DNA of 34,899 nt, taken from NCBI GenBank assembly GCA_025062155.1, contig JANXAM010000026.1, positions 1 to 34,899 of the forward strand, in the 5' to 3' direction. Below the pieces are notes generated by a model. That model was not told where the DNA came from, ran no database searches, and saw only the letters and a list, made by a program, of their open reading frames with translations. Each line of letters opens with the position of its first letter. Within the stretch, counting starts at the first letter, position 1. Below are positions 23,615-32,484 of the stretch, one piece after another. The position numbers and the translations under genes were made by a program. The stretch comes from Gloeomargarita sp. SKYB120 (GTDB taxonomy: Bacteria; Cyanobacteriota; Cyanobacteriia; Gloeomargaritales; Gloeomargaritaceae).

Positions 23615-24391
23615 CTAGTTAATCGAACTCGCCGCCAGTGATAGCTCCACCGGTTCTCCAGGCGTCAATTCCAGCACTCGCGTCGGTAAACCTGCTTGGG
23701 TCATTTGCTGTTGCAGCGTGGTCACGTCTCCCTTGGCCTGGACGAATCGCAATAGCAAACCACTGGCTTCGTAATCCCCCATCGCCGTAGAAAGCAGCAC
23801 CTGGGGTTTGAGTTTCTGGGCGAGTTCCAGCGCCACCTGATTCCCACGAATAATCGGCCCCACCAAAGGCAGTGTCAAATCAATCACCGGCGCAATGGCT
23901 ACATCTACCTTGTCCGTCACCTGAAAGACGCCCTGGTGATAGCCGTGGGGTTCGTAATACAGTGTTTGTCCCGTTGCTAATTCCCGCAGCAGATAGGCGT
24001 TTTCCACCTGCGTAGGCCCCACCGGCGCGCCAGGTAAGGCTTGCACGCGGAGCTTATCCGCCAGGGTCGTCTGCTCCCCATGTGCTAGGGCCGTCACCTG
24101 GGTGTAGCCGAGTTCTCGCACCACCTTGGCAGCGCTGGGACTGGCAATCACGGGCGTGGTCGGGTCTAGACGTTTCAGCGTCGCCGGATGGCAGTGGTCT
24201 TCTAGACCCTGGGTAATGACAATGGCATCTAAGTGACTGGGTAGTTCTGGGATGGGTCGCCGCCGTTCCGCCTTGAACAGCCACTCCATGCCCCCAAACA
24301 CCAGCGGCCCCACCAGCCACGGGTCCACCAGCAAGCGCAACCCCGCCCATTCCAGCAACCACGTGTTCGCCTCAAACCACGTCACCCGCAT
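23615..24391 (-). CDS. MBL-fold protein with degenerate metal motif
   Basis: The protein is about 258 aa from the ATG at 24391; the open frame extends to 24526, but family members start near VTWFEANTWLLEW. It has UlaG-like features: the N-terminal LLVDPWLVG, then AIVITQGLEDHCHP where the canonical T-H-x-H-x-D-H would be (both His replaced, D-H retained), and a C-terminal domain. Related plant and cyanobacterial proteins share a QSLDDHCH-like motif, so this is a family trait rather than damage. The substrate is unknown. It lies 31 nt after the lipase-like gene and is third in the putA unit. Confidence 0.75.
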   Translation of the reverse strand: MRVTWFEANTWLLEWAGLRLLVDPWLVGPLVFGGMEWLFKAERRRPIPELPSHLDAIVITQGLEDHCHPATLKRLDPTTPVIASPSAAKVVRELGYTQVTALAHGEQTTLADKLRVQALPGAPVGPTQVENAYLLRELATGQTLYYEPHGYHQGVFQVTDKVDVAIAPVIDLTLPLVGPIIRGNQVALELAQKLKPQVLLSTAMGDYEASGLLLRFVQAKGDVTTLQQQMTQAGLPTRVLELTPGEPVELSLAASSIN

Positions 24392-24422
24392 CGCCCGACC
24401 CCCGCATGCTCCTTTACATAAT

Positions 24423-25109
24423 TTAACGTTTCGGGACGGGATCGGCAGTAACCAGGGGAAGCCATTGGGGTAAAACGTCGGGAGCGCCATACCAAGGGCC
24501 TGGCGAACGGGGGGAATGCCAGACACCGGTTAACGTCAGGTTCATCGCCCCTTCCAGATGGGCAGCAGCGACTGGCGTAATGCCGTCCCCCCACACGTCC
24601 CCTTGCCCCACCGTCAGGCGGTAACTCTCGTAGGTAAAGGTCCAGGGTCGCCCCTGCACGGCGTGACCGGCAATGCAAATGTACGTCACCTGCGGGTAGT
24701 AAGCGCCAGGGTAAGCCGTGTTCACAAACTCTAGATTCCGGCGGGTCCAGCGTTCTTGGCTGCGATGGGGTGTGCCGAGCGTGAGTAAACGTTCCACCCG
24801 CTCTACACCGGCCCAAACGCGCCCTTCGTAGGGTTTATCCCCCAGATAAATCCGGCCAATCCACCCTCCTGCGGAGTGACCGATGAGCGTGATTTTCTCC
24901 CCGCCGTACTGCTGCTGGACACGGCGCACGGTTTGGTCCAGGGCTTCGAGTATAGGGGTTACGGGTCGTCCGCCCAGCGTCGGCAGCCAATCCCACCAGC
25001 GCAAGGGCACCACGTGCAAATCCACGCCAAACGCTCGCGCGGCTTTCACCAGGTCGGTATAGGGTTCCCAACCGGCCAGATAACCGGGCAGCAGGACCAC
25101 CGGTTTCAT
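24423..25109 (-). CDS. Lipase-like alpha/beta hydrolase
   Basis: The protein is about 228 aa. VVLLPGYLAGWEPY opens the fold, LIGHSAGGWIGRIYLG carries the nucleophile Ser, and LLTLGTPHRSQERW follows, as in triacylglycerol lipases and PGAP1-like esterases. A likely Asp lies in GDGITPV. The start is the ATG at 25109, which overlaps the putA stop in ATGA. The longer frame to 25226 lies inside putA and is disregarded. Translation is therefore coupled to putA. The substrate is unknown. There is no signal peptide, so it is probably cytoplasmic. Confidence 0.8.
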   Translation of the reverse strand: MKPVVLLPGYLAGWEPYTDLVKAARAFGVDLHVVPLRWWDWLPTLGGRPVTPILEALDQTVRRVQQQYGGEKITLIGHSAGGWIGRIYLGDKPYEGRVWAGVERVERLLTLGTPHRSQERWTRRNLEFVNTAYPGAYYPQVTYICIAGHAVQGRPWTFTYESYRLTVGQGDVWGDGITPVAAAHLEGAMNLTLTGVWHSPRSPGPWYGAPDVLPQWLPLVTADPVPKR

Positions 25110-27997
25110 GCCTCGTCCTCCAGGGGAGCAAAGCCATGCCGTTGGATGTTCTCGGTGACCACCTTGGGGTCCACAAATTGCAGCAGGTAATCCGGCCCGC
25201 CTGCTTTGGAACCGACGCCGGAGCAACGAAAGCCCCCAAAGGGTTGGCGGCCCACAATGGCTCCCGTGATGCCCCGGTTGATGTACAAATTACCGCAGGC
25301 GAACGTCTGGGCGGCCTGGTGAATATGGCTGGGCGTCCGGGAATATACCCCACCGGTCAGGGCGTAATCGGTGTTGTTGGCAATCTGTAATGCCTGGTCG
25401 AAATCTTGGGCGCGTAGGACCGCCAGCACGGGGCCGAACCACTCCTCTTGGGCTAGCGGGTCCTCCGGCGCAACGTCGCCAAAAATCACCGGCCCCACGT
25501 AATAGCCCCTGGTCGGCGCTGGACATTCCACGAGCACCGGATAGCGCTGTTTCGCCGCTGCGATGGCTTGGTGGAGACGGGTGTGCGCCTCCTGGTCAAT
25601 CACAGGACCTACCGTTGTGGCCGGGTCGGTGGCGGGGCCAATGACCAAGGAAGCTGTAGCGGCGGTCAACCGTTCGATGAACGTCTCGTACACCGGCGGC
25701 AGGACAATCACCCGCGAGCAGGCGGAACACTTTTGCCCGGCATACCCAAACGCCGATTGCACCACCCCTTGCACGGCTTGGTCCAGGTCCGCGCTGGCAT
25801 CCACAATGATGGCGTTTTTGCCCCCCATTTCCGCCACCACCCGTTTCAGATGGCGTTGCCCCGGTTGTTGCTGGGCCGCTTGGGCATAAATCTGGCACCC
25901 CACCGCCCGCGAACCCGTAAAGGCAATCCAATGCACGCCCGGATGATTCACCAGCACTGGCCCGATGATTTCGCCCCACCCCGGCAATCCCTGAAACACA
26001 CCTTCCGGCAGGCCCATGTCCCGGAGCAAATCGCTGATGAGTTGACTGAGCTTGCACCCGATCACAGACGACTGCTCCGCCGGTTTGTAGAGCACGCAGT
26101 TGCCCGTGACCAGCCCCGCCGTGATCATCCCCACCGAAATCGCCAGGGGATAGTTCCAGGGGGCAATCACCACGCCGACGCCCTTGGGTTGGTAGATGTA
26201 GCGATTGGTTTCGCCCCAGAGGTCATAGACATAGCCTTGAGCCAAGCGTTCGGCCTGCTGCGCATAGTACCGGCAAAAGTCAATCGCTTCGGTGACTTCA
26301 GCGTCGGCTTCTCGAATGGGTTTGCCCACTTCCCAGGCCATCCACGCCACCCATTCGGCCCGCTGCGCGGCTAACTGGTCCGCTAGCCGATGTAATAACT
26401 GGGTGCGCGTTGACAAGGGCGTTTGTCCCCACACGGGCTGGGCTGCTTGGGCCAACTCCATCGCCTGGATGACCGCCTGGACATCTGCCAGTCCAACCCG
26501 GCCAATGACTTGCTCCGGGTCACTGGGATTCACCGACACTAGGATGTCAGCCGACGAGCAGTGGGGGAGCAGGTAGTCCTGGCCCAGTTGCGCGCGTACC
26601 TGTTCAATGGCCTGGAGAAAGGGGTCGCTGGTAGCGGGCAGGGCAAAGTTGGTGTCAGCAGCGCCAGCAAAGGCCAATCCCGTGGGCAACGGCGTTGTCG
26701 GTTCCGCTGGGGTGGGGGGAGCCAGGAGCTCAGCGGCGTTTTCCTTCTGCAATTGCTGGCGCAAGAAAGACGTGTTGGCCGTGTTTTCTAACAAACGCCG
26801 GATCAAATAGCTCATCCCTGGCAGGAGTTCGCCGTAGGGGCAATACACGCGCACCTGTTGTCCCCGCGCCACCAGCGCCCGCGCCAGCGCATCCCCCATC
26901 CCGTAGAGCACCTGGGATTCCCAGGCGGTGGCGGGTAAGTGCAGGGCTTCGGCGACGGCCAGGGCATGGGCTTGGGAGCGGACGTTGTGACTGGCAATGG
27001 CCGGATAAACTGCGTCGTGCTGCTCCAGCAGTAAACGGGTGAGTTTTTCAAAGTTGGCGTCGGTGGAACCTTTGTGGCGATAGACCGGGGGCGGCCAGCG
27101 TTTCTGTTGCGCCAGGATGATTTCCTGGTCCCAGTAGGCGCCTTTGACCAAGCGCACGGTCAGCGGCGTTCCCCGCAACCTGGCCCAGGCGAGCAGCTCC
27201 CGCAGGTCCTGTTCACTGTCGGTCAAATAGGCCTGGAGGGTGACGCCCACATCGGCGCGCGACCGGAATTCGTCCTGGAGCAAGACTTCCTTCAGGATAG
27301 AGAGCGTCAGGTTTTTGTACTGGTACTGCTCCATGTCGAAATGCACGGCCACCCCCAGTTCACCGGCTTTGCGAAGCAGCGTGGTAATCGCCTGGGTGAC
27401 CTGGGCGCGGGTGCGTTTCTCGGTCAAGGGGTCGAACTGGGAATAGAGCGCCGTGAGCTTGACGGAGACCTGCGGCTGACACCCCCAATCCACGGCAGCC
27501 AGTTCCGTCATCAAATCCAGGTAGCGCTGCAGGTAGGCGCGGGCTTCGGCGTCGCTGAGCACGGCTTCCCCCAGGATGTCCAGGGTAAAGGTCATTCCCT
27601 GGCGGCGCAGGCGTTCGAGCGTGTGACGGACGGCGGCGAAATGCTGACCGGCAATGTATTTGCGGGCTAGCGTGCTGACTGCTGTGGTAAAGGTCTGGGC
27701 GGCGATAGCAGGATGCGTGGCTTGCAATAGATTTTTCAGCAGTCCCGGCAATTCCACCTGGGGTTGGTCGAGATATTCGCGCAGGTGCTGGTGGATGGCA
27801 TCGCTGCTACTTAAGCTGGGCAAAGTGTCAATCAACCGGAACAACTGGGTGCGCAACCCCGGGTGAGTCATTGTCCAGGCCAGCAGTTTCTCGTCCCATT
27901 GGAATTGCTCTTGCACCTGCGCCCACCAGGAACGACCGGGACGAGTGGCAGCCAGCAATTCCTGACCCAGGGCTTGGGTGCGGGCTTCAAGAGACAT
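25106..27997 (-). CDS. putA: Bifunctional proline dehydrogenase/P5C dehydrogenase
   Basis: The 963-aa protein oxidises proline to glutamate in two steps with an FAD-linked proline dehydrogenase domain (N-terminal half: VKLTALYSQFDP, GVAVHFDMEQYQYKN, VRLVKGAYWDQEI, ASHNVRSQAHALA) and an NAD(P)-linked aldehyde dehydrogenase domain (C-terminal half: PWNYPLAISVGM, FTGSRAVGCQ, EMGGKNAIIV, catalytic Cys region GQKCSACSRVIV). No DNA-binding N-terminal domain is present, so it is not an autoregulator of the E. coli type. It is divergent from ispE with an 83-nt gap. The overlap with the downstream lipase gene makes it the head of a three-gene operon. Confidence 0.95.
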   Translation of the reverse strand: MSLEARTQALGQELLAATRPGRSWWAQVQEQFQWDEKLLAWTMTHPGLRTQLFRLIDTLPSLSSSDAIHQHLREYLDQPQVELPGLLKNLLQATHPAIAAQTFTTAVSTLARKYIAGQHFAAVRHTLERLRRQGMTFTLDILGEAVLSDAEARAYLQRYLDLMTELAAVDWGCQPQVSVKLTALYSQFDPLTEKRTRAQVTQAITTLLRKAGELGVAVHFDMEQYQYKNLTLSILKEVLLQDEFRSRADVGVTLQAYLTDSEQDLRELLAWARLRGTPLTVRLVKGAYWDQEIILAQQKRWPPPVYRHKGSTDANFEKLTRLLLEQHDAVYPAIASHNVRSQAHALAVAEALHLPATAWESQVLYGMGDALARALVARGQQVRVYCPYGELLPGMSYLIRRLLENTANTSFLRQQLQKENAAELLAPPTPAEPTTPLPTGLAFAGAADTNFALPATSDPFLQAIEQVRAQLGQDYLLPHCSSADILVSVNPSDPEQVIGRVGLADVQAVIQAMELAQAAQPVWGQTPLSTRTQLLHRLADQLAAQRAEWVAWMAWEVGKPIREADAEVTEAIDFCRYYAQQAERLAQGYVYDLWGETNRYIYQPKGVGVVIAPWNYPLAISVGMITAGLVTGNCVLYKPAEQSSVIGCKLSQLISDLLRDMGLPEGVFQGLPGWGEIIGPVLVNHPGVHWIAFTGSRAVGCQIYAQAAQQQPGQRHLKRVVAEMGGKNAIIVDASADLDQAVQGVVQSAFGYAGQKCSACSRVIVLPPVYETFIERLTAATASLVIGPATDPATTVGPVIDQEAHTRLHQAIAAAKQRYPVLVECPAPTRGYYVGPVIFGDVAPEDPLAQEEWFGPVLAVLRAQDFDQALQIANNTDYALTGGVYSRTPSHIHQAAQTFACGNLYINRGITGAIVGRQPFGGFRCSGVGSKAGGPDYLLQFVDPKVVTENIQRHGFAPLEDEA

Positions 27998-28080
27998 CGG
28001 CGGCGACCAATAGGTTATTTCCTAGTCTAAACGCTGGCTTTCAGGGACAATGGGTAAGGAAGCGCTGGGGATGAACGGCA

Positions 28081-28983
28081 ATGGCCCGGTGTACGCTGAC
28101 AGCGGCGGCCAAAATCAATTTGTACTTGCGGATTCTCGGGCGACGGGCAGACGGCTATCACGACGTGGCGATGGTGCTGCAAAGCGTCAGCCTGCGGGAT
28201 GTGATCCATCTAGCGACCCACCCTGGCAAAGGCATCCACCTGACCTGTCAGCACCCCCACGTGCCCACCGATGCCACCAACCTGGCCGTGCAGGCGGCGC
28301 AACTGCTGACGCACCGGTTTCCCCAGGCAGCCACCGGCGTGAACATCCATATCGAAAAACACATTCCGGTGGCAGCGGGTCTGGCCGGGGGGTCGAGCAA
28401 CGGTGCGGCAGTGCTGGTGGGACTCAATCACCTGTGGGGCTTGGGACTGACGGTGGGGGAACTCCAAGAATTGGCGGCCCAGTTGGGTTCGGATATGCCC
28501 TTTTGCGTGCAGGGGGGAACGGCCCTGGCCACCGGACGCGGAGAAACTTTAGAACCCTTGCCGCCGCTTACAGGGGGAGCCATTGTGCTGGCCAAGCATC
28601 AAAACTTGAGCATTTCCACGCCCTGGGCCTATCGCACCTACAGCGAGCAATGGGGGCATACGTTTGGGGACGTTCCTGACCAGTCGGACCATTTTGTACA
28701 AATCCTGGCCCAGCACGATTTCACCCACATCGCCGCCCATTTACACAACGATTTTGAAAAGGTGGTGTTGCCGGCCTATCCCGAAATTCAAGTGCTCAAG
28801 CAGGCCCTGCTGGCAACTGGCGCCCTGGGGAGTTTGCTGTCGGGTTCAGGGCCAACCGTCTTTGCCATTTACCCAGACCGGGCGACCGCTGAGCAAGCCA
28901 TTCTTACGTTGCAAGCCCAGCAGCCAGAGGTGGATTTTTGGCTGTGCGAATGTTGCCCCTGGGGGATTCAACTAGTGGCTTAA
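28081..28983 (+). CDS. ispE: 4-diphosphocytidyl-2-C-methyl-D-erythritol kinase
   Basis: The 300-aa protein is a GHMP kinase of the MEP isoprenoid pathway. It phosphorylates the 2-hydroxyl of CDP-methylerythritol. Visible motifs are AAKINLYLRILGRRADGYHD (N-terminal), PVAAGLAGGSSNGAA (ATP-binding loop), DMPFCVQGGTALATGRGE, and LSGSGPTVFAIY near the C terminus. The ATG at 28081 gives a normal start. It is divergent from putA. The convergent phosphoribosyltransferase gene ends 3 nt after the stop. Confidence 0.95.
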   Translation: MARCTLTAAAKINLYLRILGRRADGYHDVAMVLQSVSLRDVIHLATHPGKGIHLTCQHPHVPTDATNLAVQAAQLLTHRFPQAATGVNIHIEKHIPVAAGLAGGSSNGAAVLVGLNHLWGLGLTVGELQELAAQLGSDMPFCVQGGTALATGRGETLEPLPPLTGGAIVLAKHQNLSISTPWAYRTYSEQWGHTFGDVPDQSDHFVQILAQHDFTHIAAHLHNDFEKVVLPAYPEIQVLKQALLATGALGSLLSGSGPTVFAIYPDRATAEQAILTLQAQQPEVDFWLCECCPWGIQLVA

Positions 28984-28986
28984 CTT

Positions 28987-29469
28987 TTAGCCGTCAAATT
29001 GCCAATGCTCATAGCGCTCAAAAGGCTGATGAATCCAGGGGTTATCGGCCAAGAATTCCACGTAGTAATCTGGTTGAAATTGGGTGTGGGCTTTGACCCA
29101 GAGCACGGCTGTTTTCAGGGCCTGGATGTCGGCGTTGGGGTCCCCCAGTAAATGATTCACGATTTTCGCCAGGGTTTGCCCCGAATCCACCATGTCGTCT
29201 ACGACCAGCAAGCGCGGCCCAAGCTGGGGTTGGGTGGTGGTGATGCAGTTGGCCAGGCGCACGTCTCCCCGCTGTTGACCCACGTAGGACTGGGCGCTGA
29301 TAATGGCCAAGGGTTTGTGAAACATGCGCGATAGCGTATCGCCAATGCGGAGTCCCCCCCGGGCAATCGCCAGAATTTGGTCAAACTCCCAACCCGACCG
29401 GTAAATCTGTTGCGCCAGGGTCTCAATCAACTGGTGGTAGCGCTCCCAGGTGACGTGGTAATCGGGCAT
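28987..29469 (-). CDS. Phosphoribosyltransferase (purine salvage type)
   Basis: The protein is 160 aa. The PRPP-binding motif LLVVDDMVDSGQTL (around 88-101) is clear, with ILAIARGGLRIGDTLSRM upstream and a C-terminal YYVEFLADNPWIHQPF. This layout fits the Gpt/Hpt-like short purine phosphoribosyltransferases (xanthine/hypoxanthine type). The exact base cannot be told. The ATG at 29469 starts it, divergent from ilvD with an 83-nt gap. Confidence 0.85.
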   Translation of the reverse strand: MPDYHVTWERYHQLIETLAQQIYRSGWEFDQILAIARGGLRIGDTLSRMFHKPLAIISAQSYVGQQRGDVRLANCITTTQPQLGPRLLVVDDMVDSGQTLAKIVNHLLGDPNADIQALKTAVLWVKAHTQFQPDYYVEFLADNPWIHQPFERYEHWQFDG

Positions 29470-29552
29470 GGCTGGCGGCTCCGGGGTGTATTTCGATTTT
29501 ACGCACCCAGGGCAATGGTAAAATGTCCATTCATTGGCATGACGGATGATAT

Positions 29553-31238
29553 ATGACCTTCTCGCGCCGTAGTCAAGCCATTACTGCCGGCGTCGAACGC
29601 TCCCCGAACCGGGCGATGTTGCGGGCAGTGGGGTTTACCGATGCCGATTTCGACAAACCCATCGTGGGGATTGCCAGCGCCTATAGCACCCTGACACCCT
29701 GTAATGCGGGGCTCAACGATTTAGCGTTGCAGGCGGAAGCGGCGATCCGGCAAGCGGGCGCGATGCCCCAACTGTTTGGCACCATCACCATCAGCGATGG
29801 GATTTCCATGGGCACGGAGGGGATGAAGTGCTCCCTGGTGTCGCGGGAAGTGATTGCCGACTCAATTGAAACGGTGTGCCTAGGCCAGAGCCTGGATGGG
29901 GTGCTGGCGATTGGCGGCTGCGACAAAAACATCCCAGGGGCGCTGATTGCCATGGCGCGGCTGAACATCCCGTCGGTCTTTGTCTATGGGGGAACGATTA
30001 AACCAGGGCATTACAAAGGCCAGGATTTAACCATCGTCAGCGCTTTTGAAGCGGTGGGAGCCTACAGCGCTGGCAAGATCACTGAGACAGAATTGCTGGA
30101 AATTGAGCGGCGGGCCTGTCCGGGGGTGGGTTCCTGCGGCGGCATGTACACGGCCAACACCATGTCGTCAATTGCCGAAGTGCTGGGGTTGAGCCTAATG
30201 TATTCATCCACCATGGCCGCCGAAGACCCCGAGAAGCTGGAAAGCGCGGCATTATCGGGCAAAGTGCTCGTGGAAGCCATCCGGCAGCAGATTCTCCCGC
30301 GCCAGTTGATCACCCGCCAGTCCTTGGAAAATGCCATTGCCCTGTTGATGGCGGTGGGGGGGTCCACCAATGCCGTGTTGCACCTGCTGGCGATTGCCCA
30401 TGCCGCCGAAGTGCCCTTAACGTTGGATGACTTTGTGCGCATCCGGGAGCAGGTGCCGGTGCTGTGCGACCTGAAACCGTCGGGGCGGTATGTGACGGTG
30501 GATTTTCACCGGGTGGGGGGCGTGCCCCAGGTGCTCAAAATCCTGCTCAACCACGGCTGTTTCCACGGCGATTGTTTGACGGTCACGGGCAAGACCTGGG
30601 CGGAACTGCTGGCAGATGTACCTGATGAACCGCCTCCTGACCAAGACGTGATCCGTCCCTGGCGCAATCCGGTCTATCCCCAAGGTCACATCGCCATCCT
30701 GCGGGGGAACCTGGCGACCGAAGGCGCGGTGGCGAAAATTTCCGGGATTCAGCAGCGGCAGATCACAGGGCCGGCGCGGGTGTTTGATTCCGAAGAAACC
30801 TGTTTGGCGGCCATTCTCGCCGGTCAGATCAAGGCGGGAGATGTGGTGGTCATTCGCTACGAAGGACCTAAAGGCGGGCCAGGGATGCGGGAAATGCTCT
30901 CGCCCACATCGGCGATTATCGGCGCGGGACTGGGAGATAAGGTGGGTTTGATTACCGATGGCCGGTTTTCGGGCGGCACCTACGGGCTGGTGGTGGGCCA
31001 TGTTTCGCCAGAAGCCGCAGTCGGGGGTGCGATTGCCCTGGTGCAGGAAGGGGATTTGATTACGATTGATGCCGACCGGCAACTGTTGCACCTGCACGTG
31101 AGCGATGAAGAACTGGCCCGCCGGCGCGCGCAATGGCAACCCCCGGCTCCCCGCTACACTCGCGGTGTCCTGGCGAAATATGCCAAGTTGGTGTCAGGGA
31201 GTCATTTGGGCGCTGTCACTGACCTGAACTTGCTCTAG
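29553..31238 (+). CDS. ilvD: Dihydroxy-acid dehydratase
   Basis: The 561-aa protein catalyses the dehydration of dihydroxy acids in valine, isoleucine and leucine synthesis and carries an iron-sulfur cluster. Cluster-ligand regions are present: TPCNAGL near residue 49, [17 protein letters not shown] near 120, and [16 protein letters not shown] near 190. The C-terminal [21 protein letters not shown] is also typical. The length and pattern fit the plant/cyanobacterial [2Fe-2S] group. It begins with ATG at 29553, and cbiET begins 4 nt after its stop. Confidence 0.96.
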   Translation: MTFSRRSQAITAGVERSPNRAMLRAVGFTDADFDKPIVGIASAYSTLTPCNAGLNDLALQAEAAIRQAGAMPQLFGTITISDGISMGTEGMKCSLVSREVIADSIETVCLGQSLDGVLAIGGCDKNIPGALIAMARLNIPSVFVYGGTIKPGHYKGQDLTIVSAFEAVGAYSAGKITETELLEIERRACPGVGSCGGMYTANTMSSIAEVLGLSLMYSSTMAAEDPEKLESAALSGKVLVEAIRQQILPRQLITRQSLENAIALLMAVGGSTNAVLHLLAIAHAAEVPLTLDDFVRIREQVPVLCDLKPSGRYVTVDFHRVGGVPQVLKILLNHGCFHGDCLTVTGKTWAELLADVPDEPPPDQDVIRPWRNPVYPQGHIAILRGNLATEGAVAKISGIQQRQITGPARVFDSEETCLAAILAGQIKAGDVVVIRYEGPKGGPGMREMLSPTSAIIGAGLGDKVGLITDGRFSGGTYGLVVGHVSPEAAVGGAIALVQEGDLITIDADRQLLHLHVSDEELARRRAQWQPPAPRYTRGVLAKYAKLVSGSHLGAVTDLNLL

Positions 31239-31242
31239 CGCT

Positions 31243-32484
31243 GTGGCTGCGACCATTCATGTGATTGGCATGGGCGGGGATGGCCCCAGTCCCCTACCGG
31301 AAGTCCAGCAGGTACTAGCCCAGGCGCAAATTCTTTGTGGGGCTGAACGGCATCTGGCCCATTTCCCGGAGCATCCAGCGCGGCGCTTGGTTTGGGGTCA
31401 TCTCGACCAGGACATCGCTGCGATGAAAGACTCTATTGCCCAGGGGTATGAGCACATCGTGGTTTTGGCCTCGGGGGACCCCTTGTTTTTTGGCATTGGG
31501 CGCCTGTTGCTGTGCCATTTCCCAGCCGATATGCTGCGGTTTTACCCCCATCTCAGCGCCGTGCAGTTGGCCTTTAGCCGCCTGAAGCTGCCCTGGCAAG
31601 ACGCCCGCATTATTAGCCTGCATGGTCGCGCCTGGGAAAATCTCCTCCAGCCTCTGAAGCAAGGCGTGGAAAAAATTGCCATTTTCACCGACCCCCAGCA
31701 TTCCGTCGCTGAAATTGCCCAGGTGCTGCAAGGGCTGGTATTACCGGTCCACTACCGAATCTGGGTGTGTGAAAACTTGGGAACTCCCCAGGAAAACGTG
31801 CAGTGTTTAGATATCGAAACCGCTCGCCATTACCAAACGCCGGGGTTAAATGTCGTGGTCTTGGTGCGCGAATCGGTATCACCGGTTTTACCCCCATCGC
31901 TTCCCCTGGTCGGTCTAGCAGACCACTGGTTTGAGAGTTTTCCCGACCAGCCAGGTCTCATGACCAAAAAAGAAATTCGTGTGCTGGTTTTATCGCTGTT
32001 GCATCTCCAGGATGGGCAGGTGATTTGGGACGTGGGGGCCGGAACTGGCAGCGTCAGCATTGAAATCGCCCGGCTATTGCCCCATAGCACTATCTATGCC
32101 ATCGAAAAAAACAGTTTGGGGGTGCAATTGATTCGCCGGAATCTCGCGCGCTTTCAGGTGAACAATGTCGCTGTCATCAGCGGTGCAGCCCCCCAGGCCC
32201 TGGCAACCTTGCCCGCTCCCCAGCGAGTGTTTATTGGCGGCAGTGGCAGGGAACTTTTATCCATCCTAGATGCGGTGGCGACGCGGTTATCCCCAGGGGG
32301 TGTGGTGGTGCTGGCGCTGGCGACGCAGGAACACCTAGCCCAGACGCTCCAGTGGTCGCAGCAGCAAAGCTGGCGGTACCAAGCGCTGGATGTGCGCTTA
32401 GCCCGCTCCCTGGCCATTGGCGAGTTGACCCGCTGGCAGCCCTTGAATCCGGTGACCCTGGTGCAATTGACCAAACCCGCTTAA
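31243..32484 (+). CDS. cbiET: Bifunctional precorrin-6Y methyltransferase CbiET
   Basis: The 413-aa protein carries two modules of cobalamin synthesis. The N-terminal CbiE domain (about 1-195) opens IHVIGMGGDGPSPLPEV, and has HIVVLASGDPLFFGIGRLL, typical of tetrapyrrole C5-methylases. The C-terminal CbiT domain (about 220-413) starts MTKKEIRVLVLSLL and has the SAM motif IWDVGAGTGSVSIEIARL, a C15-methylase/decarboxylase. The GTG at 31243 follows the ilvD stop after 4 nt, so the two are probably co-transcribed though metabolically unrelated. The TAA stop overlaps that of the pentapeptide gene in TTAA. Confidence 0.93.
   Translation: MAATIHVIGMGGDGPSPLPEVQQVLAQAQILCGAERHLAHFPEHPARRLVWGHLDQDIAAMKDSIAQGYEHIVVLASGDPLFFGIGRLLLCHFPADMLRFYPHLSAVQLAFSRLKLPWQDARIISLHGRAWENLLQPLKQGVEKIAIFTDPQHSVAEIAQVLQGLVLPVHYRIWVCENLGTPQENVQCLDIETARHYQTPGLNVVVLVRESVSPVLPPSLPLVGLADHWFESFPDQPGLMTKKEIRVLVLSLLHLQDGQVIWDVGAGTGSVSIEIARLLPHSTIYAIEKNSLGVQLIRRNLARFQVNNVAVISGAAPQALATLPAPQRVFIGGSGRELLSILDAVATRLSPGGVVVLALATQEHLAQTLQWSQQQSWRYQALDVRLARSLAIGELTRWQPLNPVTLVQLTKPA

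Noticed and set aside
23615-24526. 303-aa version of the MBL-fold protein
   Set aside because: The extra 45 residues overlap the lipase-like gene and do not resemble the family; the ATG at 24391 fits.
25568-26374. 268-aa plus-strand frame inside putA
   Set aside because: Antisense shadow of the aldehyde dehydrogenase domain; rich in His, Arg and Pro as expected for the complement of this coding sequence.
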